15,991 bases of DNA from Oxalobacter formigenes (GCA_019424645.1 JAHYZB010000068.1:1-15991); one strand, 5' to 3'. Counted from the stretch's first letter, positions 7,338 through 15,420 are shown. Made by a program: numbers and translations. The notes: generated by a model from the letters alone, not told the origin.

Positions 7338-8570
7338 TTAAATCCTCGGTGGTCTGCTACGGGTCGAGCTGGAACCGACTTTTTCGTTTTTTCCGACTTC
7401 GGACGTGATGACCTGTTCTCCTTCAGCCAGTCCGGACGTGATTTCAGTGTAAACGCCATCTGAAATGCCGATTTCGACATCCCGTTTTTCAATCTTGTTT
7501 TTATCCGTCAATATGCGGATGGAATATTTGTCGTTCCGGTTGGTGAGCGCGATAGTCGGGACGACCAGAACGTTTTCGGCAGAAGAAACGAGAATGGTAT
7601 TCTGGGTCATCATGCCGATCCGGAGTTTGCCCGCGTCGTTTTTGACGTAAGAACGACCGTAGTAATAAACAGCGGCTGTCGATGTGGATGAGGACGAACT
7701 GGAAGAGCTGCTGCTCTTGCTGTAGCTGCCGTCGGTCAGTGTCGTCAGGCCCGGATCGATCGAATCCAGTTTGGCATGGAAAACCGTGTTCGGTTCGGAC
7801 AGGATCGTGTAATCGACTGGCATGCCGGGTTTGACTTTTGTGATGTCACCTTCGGAAATCTGGATGTCGATTTCCATGTCGCCCAGGTTTGCAATCTGGA
7901 CAATCGTCGGTGTCGTCTGGTTGGCATTGACCGTCTGGCCTTCTTCAACCGGAACCGATACGATCGTTCCATTTAAAGGTGCCCTGATCTTGGTGTATCC
8001 CAGATTGGTTTCATCAGTGTTGATCGTGATCTGGGTCTGTTTGATCAGGGATTCCATTTCATTGACATTTGCCCTGGCTGTCGCGTACGTGTCCCTGGCG
8101 TTTTCCAGATTCTGCTGTGAGGTTGAATTGGTCTTGATTAATACGAGTTCACGATCGTACTGTTTCTTCGCGATATTCAACAGGATTTTGCGGGCTTCCA
8201 GCTGGGCCTTGTAATTGGCAAGTTTCGCCTTGTCCGTATTCAAGGTATTTTCCTGCGTCTGCGAATCGATTTCTGCGATCATGTCCCCCTGTTTGACTTC
8301 CTGTCCCAAAACGACATAGAGTTTTTTGATCTGTCCGGATACCTGTGCACCGACATTGACGAGGTTGACCGCTGCGACTTCGCCAGTCGCTTCGACAACC
8401 TGGCTGACGTTGCCGATACGGGCTTTTTCGGTCATGTAAGTGACATCGTCCTTGCTTGTGGCAAGCCAGTAAGCCAGCAAGGCTATTGTCAGAATAATGA
8501 CAGCTGATACAGGAATCCAGATTTTTGGATTTTTCAGTTTTTTTATTTTTTCGAGCATGTTCGCATTCAT
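7338..8570 (-). CDS. macA: MacA-type periplasmic adaptor of an ABC exporter
   Basis: Membrane fusion protein joining MacB to the outer membrane channel, 410 residues. One N-terminal membrane anchor lies at about 18-36. The lipoyl half-motif VSGQIKKLYVVLGQEVKQGD (77-96) comes next, then a long coiled-coil hairpin (about 103-185), then the second lipoyl half RAPLNGTIVSVPVEEGQTV (196-214), and beta-barrel and membrane-proximal domains. A low-complexity insert at 282-298 contains ten consecutive serines (286-295) just before VYYYGRSYV. The C-terminus is Ser/Arg-rich. First gene of macA-macB-lipoprotein, 2 nt before macB. The start is uncertain: ATG at 8570 has GGA touching it, and the in-frame ATG at 8558 is an alternative. 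No clear promoter was seen upstream. Confidence 0.92.
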   Translation of the reverse strand: MNANMLEKIKKLKNPKIWIPVSAVIILTIALLAYWLATSKDDVTYMTEKARIGNVSQVVEATGEVAAVNLVNVGAQVSGQIKKLYVVLGQEVKQGDMIAEIDSQTQENTLNTDKAKLANYKAQLEARKILLNIAKKQYDRELVLIKTNSTSQQNLENARDTYATARANVNEMESLIKQTQITINTDETNLGYTKIRAPLNGTIVSVPVEEGQTVNANQTTPTIVQIANLGDMEIDIQISEGDITKVKPGMPVDYTILSEPNTVFHAKLDSIDPGLTTLTDGSYSKSSSSSSSSSSTSTAAVYYYGRSYVKNDAGKLRIGMMTQNTILVSSAENVLVVPTIALTNRNDKYSIRILTDKNKIEKRDVEIGISDGVYTEITSGLAEGEQVITSEVGKNEKVGSSSTRSRPPRI

Positions 8571-9059
8571 TCCAACAGCCGTTTCTTTGTCAAAAGTTCA
8601 GATTCAAGACGACATTATTTCCGGATTTTTTATAAGCGTGTTTGAATGTATAAACTGTTTTCTGTTCAAAATAGCTTAATGGTTTGTTATGGTTTTGTTC
8701 CTGATATGAATTTAGTGTTTTTCGCAAAGCTTTACACGAAATTAAATAAGTTGTTACAAATGTATAAAGTTTTAATAAACAGCCAACGATAATAGCAGGA
8801 ACTGTTATGGGAGGAAGTATAAAAACAGAAGGGATCATCCGGTTACGGCCAGAAGTTAATAATGAACTGTAAAAACAGATATGTTTATGATCCTGTCTGA
8901 TAACAGGCTTCATCAGAAAGAAATATTATTTTTCCGGTCACCAGTTTTTCGAGTATGATGGCGACCTGTTGAGGAGTGATTTCTTTCCTGCAATTAATGA
9001 GTTAAAAAGATTCGGGAATCGGGAACCAGTTCTTTTCGTGTTCATTTAATGTCTGGATC
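8571..9059. other. AT-rich divergent intergenic region between macA and uppP
   Basis: About 490 bp, visibly richer in A and T than the flanking genes. It must hold the promoters of macA (minus) and uppP (plus), but I found no convincing -35/-10 pair for either. TATGAT at 8954-8959 is a possible -10 for uppP with a poor -35. A 12-bp palindrome, GATTC GG GAATC, lies at 9009-9020, about 40 nt before uppP. A tiny ORF with a good ribosome site lies at 8807-8872. An open minus-strand frame at 8590-8913 has no family resemblance and is probably chance. Confidence 0.5.
8807..8872 (+). CDS. Possible 21-residue small ORF upstream of uppP
   Basis: AGGA (8797-8800) lies six bases before an ATG at 8807, an ideal ribosome-binding arrangement, and opens a frame reading MGGSIKTEGIIRLRPEVNNE plus one Leu before TAA. 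I recognise no family. It has no signal peptide or membrane segment and could be a chance match or a leader peptide. It lies in the macA-uppP intergenic region, 187 nt before the uppP start. Only the Shine-Dalgarno spacing supports it. Confidence 0.18.
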   Translation: MGGSIKTEGIIRLRPEVNNEL

Positions 9060-9890
9060 ATGGATTTCCTTTTTTTGTTGAAAGCCCTCATTATGGGGAT
9101 AGTCGAGGGGCTGACCGAGTTTTTGCCTATTTCCTCGACTGGGCATCTTATTCTGGCAGGCAGCCTGCTGGATTTCACTGGCGAAAAAATCAAGGTATTT
9201 GAGATCGCCATCCAGTCTGGTGCCATGCTGTCAGTCTGCTGGGTTTACCACGAGAAAATAATTAGCGTCACAAAAGGCTTCTTTACGAATGCAAAAGATC
9301 GTAAGTTTGTCATCAATCTCCTTATTGCCTTTTTACCGGCGGCCATTCTGGGTGTTTCATTCAATAAAATCATCAAGGCTCATCTTTTTACGCCTGTCCC
9401 TGTCGCGGCGGCGTTCATTATCGGTGGGCTGATCATCATTGTTGTCGAACGGAGAAATGAAAGAAATCCGGTTTCGAAAATCGAATCTATCGATGAAATG
9501 AGTGTGCTGGATGCGTTCAAAGTCGGGTGTGCGCAGGCTTTTGCACTGATTCCGGGAACCAGCCGCTCAGGTGCGACCATCATTGGCGGGATGATTTGTG
9601 GACTGTCACGCAAAGTCGCCACAGAATTCTCTTTCTTTCTGGCGATTCCGACCCTGTTTGGTGCAACAGTCTATTCAGTTTATAAGGAAAGAGCATTGTT
9701 GTCCGCTGCGGATTTGCCATGGTTTTCAGTAGGTGCCGTTGCAGCATTTATATCTGCGTTTATCTGCGTGCGCTGGTTGCTCAGATATATCAGTTCGCAT
9801 AATTTCATCCCTTTTGCATGGTATCGTATCGCTTTCGGGCTGTTCATATTAGTCAGCGCTTACTATGGCTGGGTCAACTGGGTTGATTAA
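9060..9890 (+). CDS. uppP: Undecaprenyl-diphosphatase (UppP/BacA)
   Basis: Integral inner-membrane phosphatase that removes one phosphate from undecaprenyl pyrophosphate, so the lipid carrier can be reused for peptidoglycan and other envelope polymers. Extra copies cause bacitracin tolerance in other bacteria. It has 276 residues, normal for the family. The N-terminal motif EGLTEFLPISSTGHL (16-30) contains the catalytic acidic pair Glu16/Glu20 and His29, and PGTSRSGAT (165-173) holds the conserved Arg169. Several hydrophobic helices follow, up to the C-terminus (for example SVGAVAAFISAFICVRWLL). The start MDFLFLLKALIMGIVEG fits the family, although the Shine-Dalgarno is poor (GGA close to the ATG). 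recQ begins 14 nt after the stop, so the two are probably co-transcribed, without an obvious functional link. Confidence 0.95.
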   Translation: MDFLFLLKALIMGIVEGLTEFLPISSTGHLILAGSLLDFTGEKIKVFEIAIQSGAMLSVCWVYHEKIISVTKGFFTNAKDRKFVINLLIAFLPAAILGVSFNKIIKAHLFTPVPVAAAFIIGGLIIIVVERRNERNPVSKIESIDEMSVLDAFKVGCAQAFALIPGTSRSGATIIGGMICGLSRKVATEFSFFLAIPTLFGATVYSVYKERALLSAADLPWFSVGAVAAFISAFICVRWLLRYISSHNFIPFAWYRIAFGLFILVSAYYGWVNWVD

Positions 9891-9904
9891 CAAGAACGGG
9901 TAAT

Positions 9905-11749
9905 ATGGAGCGCTGTGAAACGATGGATGAGATCTTTCGCCACAAGGCACTGGAAATACTCCAATCGGTTTTCGGGTATTCGTCTTTCCGTGACTCGCAG
10001 GAAGAAATCATTTCCGGGATCATAAGTGGACATGACGCGCTGGTCCTGATGCCAACGGGTGGAGGGAAGTCTCTCTGTTACCAGATACCTGCCCTGGTTC
10101 GGGACGGTGTCGGTATTGTCATTTCCCCATTGATTGCCCTGATGCAGGATCAGGTCGATGCCCTCGAAACAGCTGGTGTGCGGGCCGCGTATCTCAACTC
10201 TACCTTATCGTATGAAGAAGCTTCCCGGATTGAACGGGCAGTGCTGAAAAACGAGCTTGATCTCGTTTATATCGCTCCTGAACGGCTGGTGACCGAGCGT
10301 TGCCTGAACTGGCTTTCAAAAGCGAAAATTGCCTTGTTCGCTATCGATGAAGCGCATTGTGTTTCCCAATGGGGGCATGATTTCCGTCCGGAATATATCC
10401 AGTTGTCGATTCTGCATGAATATTTTCCGGATGTGCCGAGAATTGCACTGACGGCGACGGCGGATGCGCATACCCGTGAGGAAATTCTCTCACGCCTGAA
10501 ACTTGAGAATTCAAGACAGTTCATTTCCTCTTTTGACCGGCCGAATATCCGCTACTGTATCGTTGAAAAAGAAAATCCACGGAATCAATTGCTGGATTTC
10601 ATTACATCGGAGCATCCGGGTGATGCCGGTATTGTGTATTGTCTGTCACGCAAGAGAGTGGATGAAACAGTCGTGTTTCTAGCCGAACATCATATTAACG
10701 CACTGCCTTATCATGCGGGAATGGACGCCCGGACGCGTTCAGTCAACCAGTCCCGATTTTTAAGGGAAGATGGCATTGTCATGGTGGCAACAATTGCTTT
10801 TGGCATGGGAATCGACAAGCCGGATGTGCGGTTTGTGGCTCATCTGGATTTGCCGAAAAGCATGGAGGGCTATTATCAGGAAACAGGGCGTGCAGGACGG
10901 GACGGCAGCCCGGCAACGGCATGGATGTCATATGGTTTGCAGGACGTCGTTCAGCAGCGTCGGATGATTGACGAGTCGGATGCCGATCCCGAACACCGGC
11001 GTATTCAGATCGGCAAGCTGGATGCATTGCTGGGTTTTTGTGAAACTCTGACATGCAGGCGTGTCCGTTTACTGGAATATTTTGGTGAATCCGCTGCACC
11101 ATGCGGGAATTGCGATACCTGTCTGACACCTCCGGTCGCCAAAGATGGAACAAAAGACATGCAAAAGCTGGTCTCGACCATTTATCGGGTAGGCCAGCGA
11201 TTTGGAGCGGTTCACGTTATTGATGTTTTGCGTGGTATCAGTTCCGAACGTGTCTTGCAGTGGAGACACGACCAGCTATCGACTTTCGGCATCGGCGCGG
11301 GACAGAGTGTAGCGGAATGGCGTAGTGTGCTGAGGCAGGCTGTCGCGGCACAGTATGTCTGGGTCGATATGGATGAGTACAATGCACTGAAACTGACAGA
11401 AATTGCACGCCCGATTTTGAAAGGCGAAAAAACGGTTTTGTTGCGGTTGTACCAGAAACCGGAAAAGAAACACAGGGAAAAGACCAAGCCGACATTCTCG
11501 CAGCTCGTTTTGCCACCACAGGAGCAAAAGCTGTTCGAAAAATTGCGCTGGTGGCGAATGGAAATTGCACGCGAACAGAACATGCCAGCTTATGTCATTT
11601 TTCAGGATGCCACTTTGCGTGAAATCGCACTAGCCATGCCGGTGACGGTCGAAGACCTGAAACAGATTTCAGGCATTGGCGACAAACGCCTTTCCCAGTG
11701 GGGTGAAGACATTATCAGGCTGGTGAACGAATTTAACGTGTCCGTTTAG
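9905..11749 (+). CDS. recQ: ATP-dependent DNA helicase RecQ
   Basis: 3'-5' DNA helicase for recombination, fork repair and suppression of illegitimate exchange, 614 residues, the usual size. Helicase motifs in order: Walker A TGGGKS (51-56), ISPLIALMQDQV (73-84), DEAH (148-151) with the RecQ aromatic loop CVSQWGHDFRPEY, TATAD (183-187), FDRPN (210-214) and QETGRAGRDG (325-334). The RQC zinc site is formed by Cys384, Cys400, Cys403 and Cys406 (CRRVRLLEYFGE then CGNCDTC). The winged helix follows. A C-terminal HRDC domain (about 530-610) includes the typical ISGIGDKRLSQWGEDI. Start codons at 9905 and 9923 are both possible; neither has a strong ribosome site. It follows uppP by 14 nt. The last 17 bp overlap the end of the convergent gene at 11733. 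No odd residues were seen. Confidence 0.95.
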   Translation: MERCETMDEIFRHKALEILQSVFGYSSFRDSQEEIISGIISGHDALVLMPTGGGKSLCYQIPALVRDGVGIVISPLIALMQDQVDALETAGVRAAYLNSTLSYEEASRIERAVLKNELDLVYIAPERLVTERCLNWLSKAKIALFAIDEAHCVSQWGHDFRPEYIQLSILHEYFPDVPRIALTATADAHTREEILSRLKLENSRQFISSFDRPNIRYCIVEKENPRNQLLDFITSEHPGDAGIVYCLSRKRVDETVVFLAEHHINALPYHAGMDARTRSVNQSRFLREDGIVMVATIAFGMGIDKPDVRFVAHLDLPKSMEGYYQETGRAGRDGSPATAWMSYGLQDVVQQRRMIDESDADPEHRRIQIGKLDALLGFCETLTCRRVRLLEYFGESAAPCGNCDTCLTPPVAKDGTKDMQKLVSTIYRVGQRFGAVHVIDVLRGISSERVLQWRHDQLSTFGIGAGQSVAEWRSVLRQAVAAQYVWVDMDEYNALKLTEIARPILKGEKTVLLRLYQKPEKKHREKTKPTFSQLVLPPQEQKLFEKLRWWRMEIAREQNMPAYVIFQDATLREIALAMPVTVEDLKQISGIGDKRLSQWGEDIIRLVNEFNVSV

Positions 11750-12674
11750 CTTTTTTTTGCTTGCCCTGTTTTTTTTGTGCTGCTTGCTGAATCTTGAAAA
11801 TGACTCCCGCATTGGGAGTGACATTGAAACGGGTCCAGCTGGAGCCAACCCCGGCCAGTCCCAGTTTACCTTTCCATATAATATCTTTTGGAATCGGTCC
11901 CGATTGTCCATGAATAATGAGAACACGGCCCGAATAATGGGATAGCAGCGTATTCAGTTTTTGCCGGATTTCAGAAAAACCGTCTCTGGAGACTGCTTTT
12001 ACATTGTATGGATTGCCGTCCGTAAACAGGACAATGGCTTTGGTTTGTTCGCGTGTTGCCTGCCGGAAAACCAGATCAAGCCAGTTCTTGTTGGCAATCG
12101 TTCTGTCCTCGAATTCATTGTTTCTGCCCGCAGCGGCAAGATAATTATTGTTATTGGCTGGAAGGTGAAGTGTGGCGAAAAGAATATGGCCATGAGACCA
12201 GTAAAAATTTTCGGAATAGGCCGAGAACCGGTTGCTCAATGACTGGCGGGCAAGGTTTATCGATTGATTGCCAAGTGAGTGCCCACTGTCGAAAAGAATC
12301 TCTCTCAGCCTTGTCAACCGTTCGATGGAAACGGGATTTCCTCGCGAGTTTTTGCAATAAACCCAGTCGCCTGCTGCCAGAGAAACGATAACGGGCCGAT
12401 TGACATCGTTCAAGAGTTCTTTTCGTTCCGTGTATAAATCGTCTCCACAGGATTCAGCATTGGATTTGATGCCATTCAAAACAATGAATGCAGGAGCGCT
12501 GTTTTTGAGTCTGGCGAGTTCTTTTTTCAGTTGAAGATGATTGTTGCTGACAGGCTGATCCATTGCAATGAAATAAAATGAACCGGCCTGGCCGTTCTTC
12601 GACGCAAAACATGATGTGATGACGCCGAAGGCCAACAGAACGGGAAGTATCCATTTTTTCATGATGTTTTTCAT
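11733..12674 (-). CDS. Exported metallophosphoesterase-like protein with degenerate metal site
   Basis: 313 residues. The N-terminus is a signal sequence (MKNIMKKWILPVLLAFGV); it could be cleaved after CFA (about 24) or be a lipoprotein signal, with ITSC at 19-22. The body resembles a betaproteobacterial family of periplasmic calcineurin-like phosphoesterases: ERLTRLREILF, SLGNQSINLARQS, ENFYWSHGHILFATLHLPANNNN and ANKNWLDLVF match it in order. The metal-binding motifs look eroded: MDQP (38-41) for GDTP, NGIKSN (67-72) for GD..HG, AAGDW (100-104) for GDNDW, HGQSG (255-259) for HGDTH. A basic tail rich in Lys and Gln (296-313) closes it. It lies 32 nt after mutS on the same strand. The ATG has no ribosome site, and the in-frame ATG at 12662 is an alternative. 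The family is from memory; loss of activity is inference. Confidence 0.75.
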   Translation of the reverse strand: MKNIMKKWILPVLLAFGVITSCFASKNGQAGSFYFIAMDQPVSNNHLQLKKELARLKNSAPAFIVLNGIKSNAESCGDDLYTERKELLNDVNRPVIVSLAAGDWVYCKNSRGNPVSIERLTRLREILFDSGHSLGNQSINLARQSLSNRFSAYSENFYWSHGHILFATLHLPANNNNYLAAAGRNNEFEDRTIANKNWLDLVFRQATREQTKAIVLFTDGNPYNVKAVSRDGFSEIRQKLNTLLSHYSGRVLIIHGQSGPIPKDIIWKGKLGLAGVGSSWTRFNVTPNAGVIFKIQQAAQKKQGKQKKAKRTR

Positions 12675-12706
12675 AAAAAAACAAATGATGGAAATTGATA
12701 ATTCCT

Positions 12707-14599
12707 TTATTGTAAGTCTTTTAGATGCTTTTTTAATGAATATAATTGTTCCAGCGCTTCGCGGGGAGACAGGCTGTCCGGATCGAGTTCGTCAAGCATC
12801 TCGATAACAGGAGAAAACTGTTCAGAGACTTCAGGCGCAGTTTCTTCCGGTTCTGGCGAAGGGGTGTAGGAGAACAGGCTTAACTGGTCTTTCCCGGGCA
12901 TGAAATGGGATTCCAGTTCGGCCAGATGTTTACGGGCGACACGGATGACATTGGCGGGCACCCCCGCCAGTTTTGCCACCTGAAGACCATAACTTTGCGA
13001 AGCAGGGCCCGGTTCCACAGAATGCAGGAAAACGATATTGTCCCTGTGTTCGACCGCCGAAAGATGAACGTTTTCTGCAGTCGGGCAGGTTTCAGGCAAT
13101 TGGGTCAGCTCGAAATAGTGTGTCGCAAACAAGGTGAAACTGCGACTGCTTTCGATCAGGTGGAGTGCAATGGCCCATGCCAGTGCCAGACCGTCGAAAG
13201 TCGATGTGCCGCGACCTATTTCATCCATCAATACGAGTGAATTTTCCGTTGCGCCGTTCAGAATCGCTGCCGCTTCGGTCATTTCGACCATGAAAGTCGA
13301 GCGGCCTCCGGCAAGATCGTCAGCCGCACCGATACGGGTGAATATGCGGTCAATCGGGCCGATGACAACCTGATCGGCCGGAACGAAACTGCCTATATAA
13401 GCGAGCAGGACGATCAATGCCGTCTGTCTCATGTAAGTCGATTTGCCGCCCATATTGGGGCCGGTAATCAGAAGAAATTTTTGGTTGCCCGACAGTTCAC
13501 AATCGTTCGCGATAAAGCGTTCAATCCTGTTTTCAATAACCGGATGTCGCCCCTGCACAATATGAATGACTGAATCATCGGTTAGTTCAGGCCTTATCCA
13601 GTTCTGCTTTTGTGCATGAAAAGCCAGTGCGGCCAGTACATCAAGTTGAGCCGTGTTTCTGGCGATTTCCTGAAGCGGACTGATATGGGAAACCAGATCC
13701 TGCAACAGTTTTTCGTAAAGGCTTTTTTCCAGTGCGAGTGCTCTTTCACGCGCGGACAAGACCTTGTCTTCGAAAGTCTTGAGTTCAGGCGTGATATATC
13801 GCTCGGTATTTTTAAGTGTTTGCCTGCGGCGGTAATCGTCCGGTACTTTGGATATCTGCCCCTGAGTCACTTCGATGTAAAAACCATGAACGCGATTGTA
13901 TTCGACGCGCAGATTGGAAATGCCTGTTCTTGCACGTTCACGCGCTTCAAGATCAACCAGAAACTGTCCGGCATTTTCGGCGAGCGATCGCAGCTCATCG
14001 AGTTCAGGACTGAATCCCTCGGCGATGACCCCACCATCGCGAATCATGGCGGCCGGTTCATCATTGATGGCGTGCTCAAGCAAGTCAAGGCAGGCAGAAG
14101 GAACGGTGAGTTTGCCGTGAGTTTCCTTCAGGAGAGAAGCTCCGTCATCCATGACGCATTGGTCGAGATATGAGCGAAGTCCGGGCAATTGCTGGAGTCC
14201 ATAACGCAAGGCTGCCAGATCGCGCGGTCGGGCTGAATAAAGTGCAATGCGGGAAACAATTCGTTCGATATCCGGAATGTTGCCGAGTGTGCTGCGCAAT
14301 CCGTCAATCACGCAGGCATCCGTCAAGGCGGTGATCGTTGCGTGGCGGGCACGTGCAACGGACTGGTTGCGGCTGGCATGGTGAATCCAGTGCCGTAACA
14401 GTCGTGCACCCATCGAGGTCCTGCAGTGATCCAGCTCGGAAAACAGGGTTGGCGATTCGTTGCGTCCGCTGTCTGTGCGGATAGGTTCGGTCAATTCGAG
14501 ATTACGTCTCGTCATCGCGTCCATCGTAATGAAATCGTCTTCCGTTTCAACGGACAGGGCTCGGACATGCTGGAGGTTTATTTCAGGATGGCACCGCAT
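12707..14599 (-). CDS. mutS: MutS fragment 2: lever, clamp, ATPase and C-terminal domains
   Basis: 630 codons in a second frame. The open frame has an ATG at 14599, inside fragment 1 and 22 nt upstream of its end, but the true homology starts near INLQHVRALSVE, so that Met is probably incidental. Recognisable parts are RRNLELTEPI and LLRHWIHH (domain III), LRVEYNRVHGFYIEVT (clamp, 230-245), Walker A GPNMGGKST (380-388), Walker B DEIGRGTSTFDG (459-470) and the ATHYFELT switch (492-499). A helix-turn-helix dimer region follows, then an acidic tail typical of full MutS. All ATPase residues look intact. If translated by reinitiation it would be a MutS without the mismatch-reading domain. Confidence 0.85.
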   Translation of the reverse strand: MRCHPEINLQHVRALSVETEDDFITMDAMTRRNLELTEPIRTDSGRNESPTLFSELDHCRTSMGARLLRHWIHHASRNQSVARARHATITALTDACVIDGLRSTLGNIPDIERIVSRIALYSARPRDLAALRYGLQQLPGLRSYLDQCVMDDGASLLKETHGKLTVPSACLDLLEHAINDEPAAMIRDGGVIAEGFSPELDELRSLAENAGQFLVDLEARERARTGISNLRVEYNRVHGFYIEVTQGQISKVPDDYRRRQTLKNTERYITPELKTFEDKVLSARERALALEKSLYEKLLQDLVSHISPLQEIARNTAQLDVLAALAFHAQKQNWIRPELTDDSVIHIVQGRHPVIENRIERFIANDCELSGNQKFLLITGPNMGGKSTYMRQTALIVLLAYIGSFVPADQVVIGPIDRIFTRIGAADDLAGGRSTFMVEMTEAAAILNGATENSLVLMDEIGRGTSTFDGLALAWAIALHLIESSRSFTLFATHYFELTQLPETCPTAENVHLSAVEHRDNIVFLHSVEPGPASQSYGLQVAKLAGVPANVIRVARKHLAELESHFMPGKDQLSLFSYTPSPEPEETAPEVSEQFSPVIEMLDELDPDSLSPREALEQLYSLKKHLKDLQ

Positions 14600-15363
14600 G
14601 CACCCAATGCCGAATTGACTTCTCCGGCACCGAATCCGTCAAGTGTAATGACATTTAACTGTTCAAGAAGCTCTTTTTTTCCGTTTTCGTAATCGAAATG
14701 CCATTCGGGTACGGTCACTATACGTCTGGACATATTCGATAAAAGCGATTTGTCGAAACCGTCGGCAATCAGGATTTCCGCCGCACCGATCCGCTCGAGC
14801 TCCTGTTGCAGACGAGCAGGAAGATATTTTTCATCGACCGTAACGTCCAGGAGTTTTAATGAACCACTGGACAGTGAAAGCCATGCCATGCCCAGCGTCA
14901 TTTGTTTGCGGCTTTTTAGACAATTGACGGCAAGAAGAGGACGATCCGCTTTTTCCGGTAAGAGGTTCGAATCAGTCAGTGTTCCTGGAGTAACGATACG
15001 GACGACCTTGCGTTCAACAGGCCCCTTGCTGGCAGCCGGGTCGCCGATTTGTTCGCAGATTGCAACGGATTCTCCTGTGGCAATCAGTTTGGCAAGGTAC
15101 TGGTCAAGCGCATGAAACGGGATACCTGCCATTGCAATGTTTTTGCCTGTCGTTGCGCGCTGGGTCAGGGTGATACCCAGAATTTTCGAGGCGGTAACAG
15201 CATCATCGAAAAACAACTCATAAAAATCGCCCATCCGGTAGAACAAAAGCATATCAGGATGCTCCGCCTTGATGCGCAGGTATTGTTGCATCATGGGGGT
15301 TTGTTTGGCTGAATCGGGTGTCGCTGGTTGCCTTGAGGCAGACCTTGTGGATGGTGGCGTCAT
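14578..15363 (-). CDS. mutS: MutS fragment 1: mismatch-binding domain I and connector domain II
   Basis: 261 codons, ending prematurely at TAA. A Ser/Pro-rich lead (about 1-22) precedes PMMQQYLRIKAEHPDMLLFY and the mismatch-reading motif FYE at 47-49 (Phe47 and Glu49 correspond to E. coli Phe36 and Glu38). Domain I continues through GIPFHALDQYLAKLIATGE and VERKVVRIVTPGTLTD; the connector domain runs to LDGFGAGEVNSALGACGAILK. The product lacks the clamp, lever and ATPase, so alone it could not signal repair. The start at 15363 lacks a Shine-Dalgarno sequence; a later in-frame Met in PMMQQ is an alternative start. Confidence 0.85.
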   Translation of the reverse strand: MTPPSTRSASRQPATPDSAKQTPMMQQYLRIKAEHPDMLLFYRMGDFYELFFDDAVTASKILGITLTQRATTGKNIAMAGIPFHALDQYLAKLIATGESVAICEQIGDPAASKGPVERKVVRIVTPGTLTDSNLLPEKADRPLLAVNCLKSRKQMTLGMAWLSLSSGSLKLLDVTVDEKYLPARLQQELERIGAAEILIADGFDKSLLSNMSRRIVTVPEWHFDYENGKKELLEQLNVITLDGFGAGEVNSALGACGAILK

Positions 15364-15391
15364 ACGTTTAGCAAGACAGGTTAAAACGATT

Positions 15392-15420
15392 TTTATCGCT
15401 AAAAGTTACATCTTCTTCAA
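15392..15420 (-). promoter_or_regulatory. Possible sigma-70 promoter of mutS
   Basis: On the minus strand TTGAAG (15420-15415) and GATAAA (15397-15392) are 17 nt apart, about 30 nt before the mutS ATG. A 14-bp palindrome, AGTAC CATT GTACT (15425-15438), lies directly upstream and could be an operator. These are consensus matches by eye only. Confidence 0.33.

Larger units (their letters stand above)
12707..15363 (-). pseudogene. mutS: mutS, DNA mismatch repair ATPase, split by a frameshift
   Basis: Together the two frames contain every MutS domain in order, with a combined length of about 885 residues, as expected for one full-length MutS. The first frame ends in GACGAILK then TAA (14580-14578); the second overlaps it and continues with INLQHVRALSVE. 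In related proteins about nine residues (of the type YA..TQG..) lie between the ILK-like and LQHV-like segments, but only five bases remain here. This points to a deletion of about 22 bp, which is out of frame. No other stop or frameshift is seen on either side. MutS recognises mismatches and recruits MutL, so loss would raise the mutation rate. The alternatives are a sequencing or assembly error, or two polypeptides that still assemble. The split is seen; the deletion size is inferred from memory of homologues. Confidence 0.85.

Noticed and set aside
8590..8913. 107-codon minus-strand frame between macA and uppP
   Set aside because: No family resemblance, AT-driven composition, no ribosome site noticed, and it occupies the region needed for the promoters.
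14575..14605. Programmed -1 ribosomal frameshift joining the two mutS frames
   Set aside because: A -1 shift would join the frames, but the sequence before the stop (CTG AAA TAA) is not a slippery heptamer and the Lys tRNA would re-pair badly. The missing residues compared with relatives favour a deletion.
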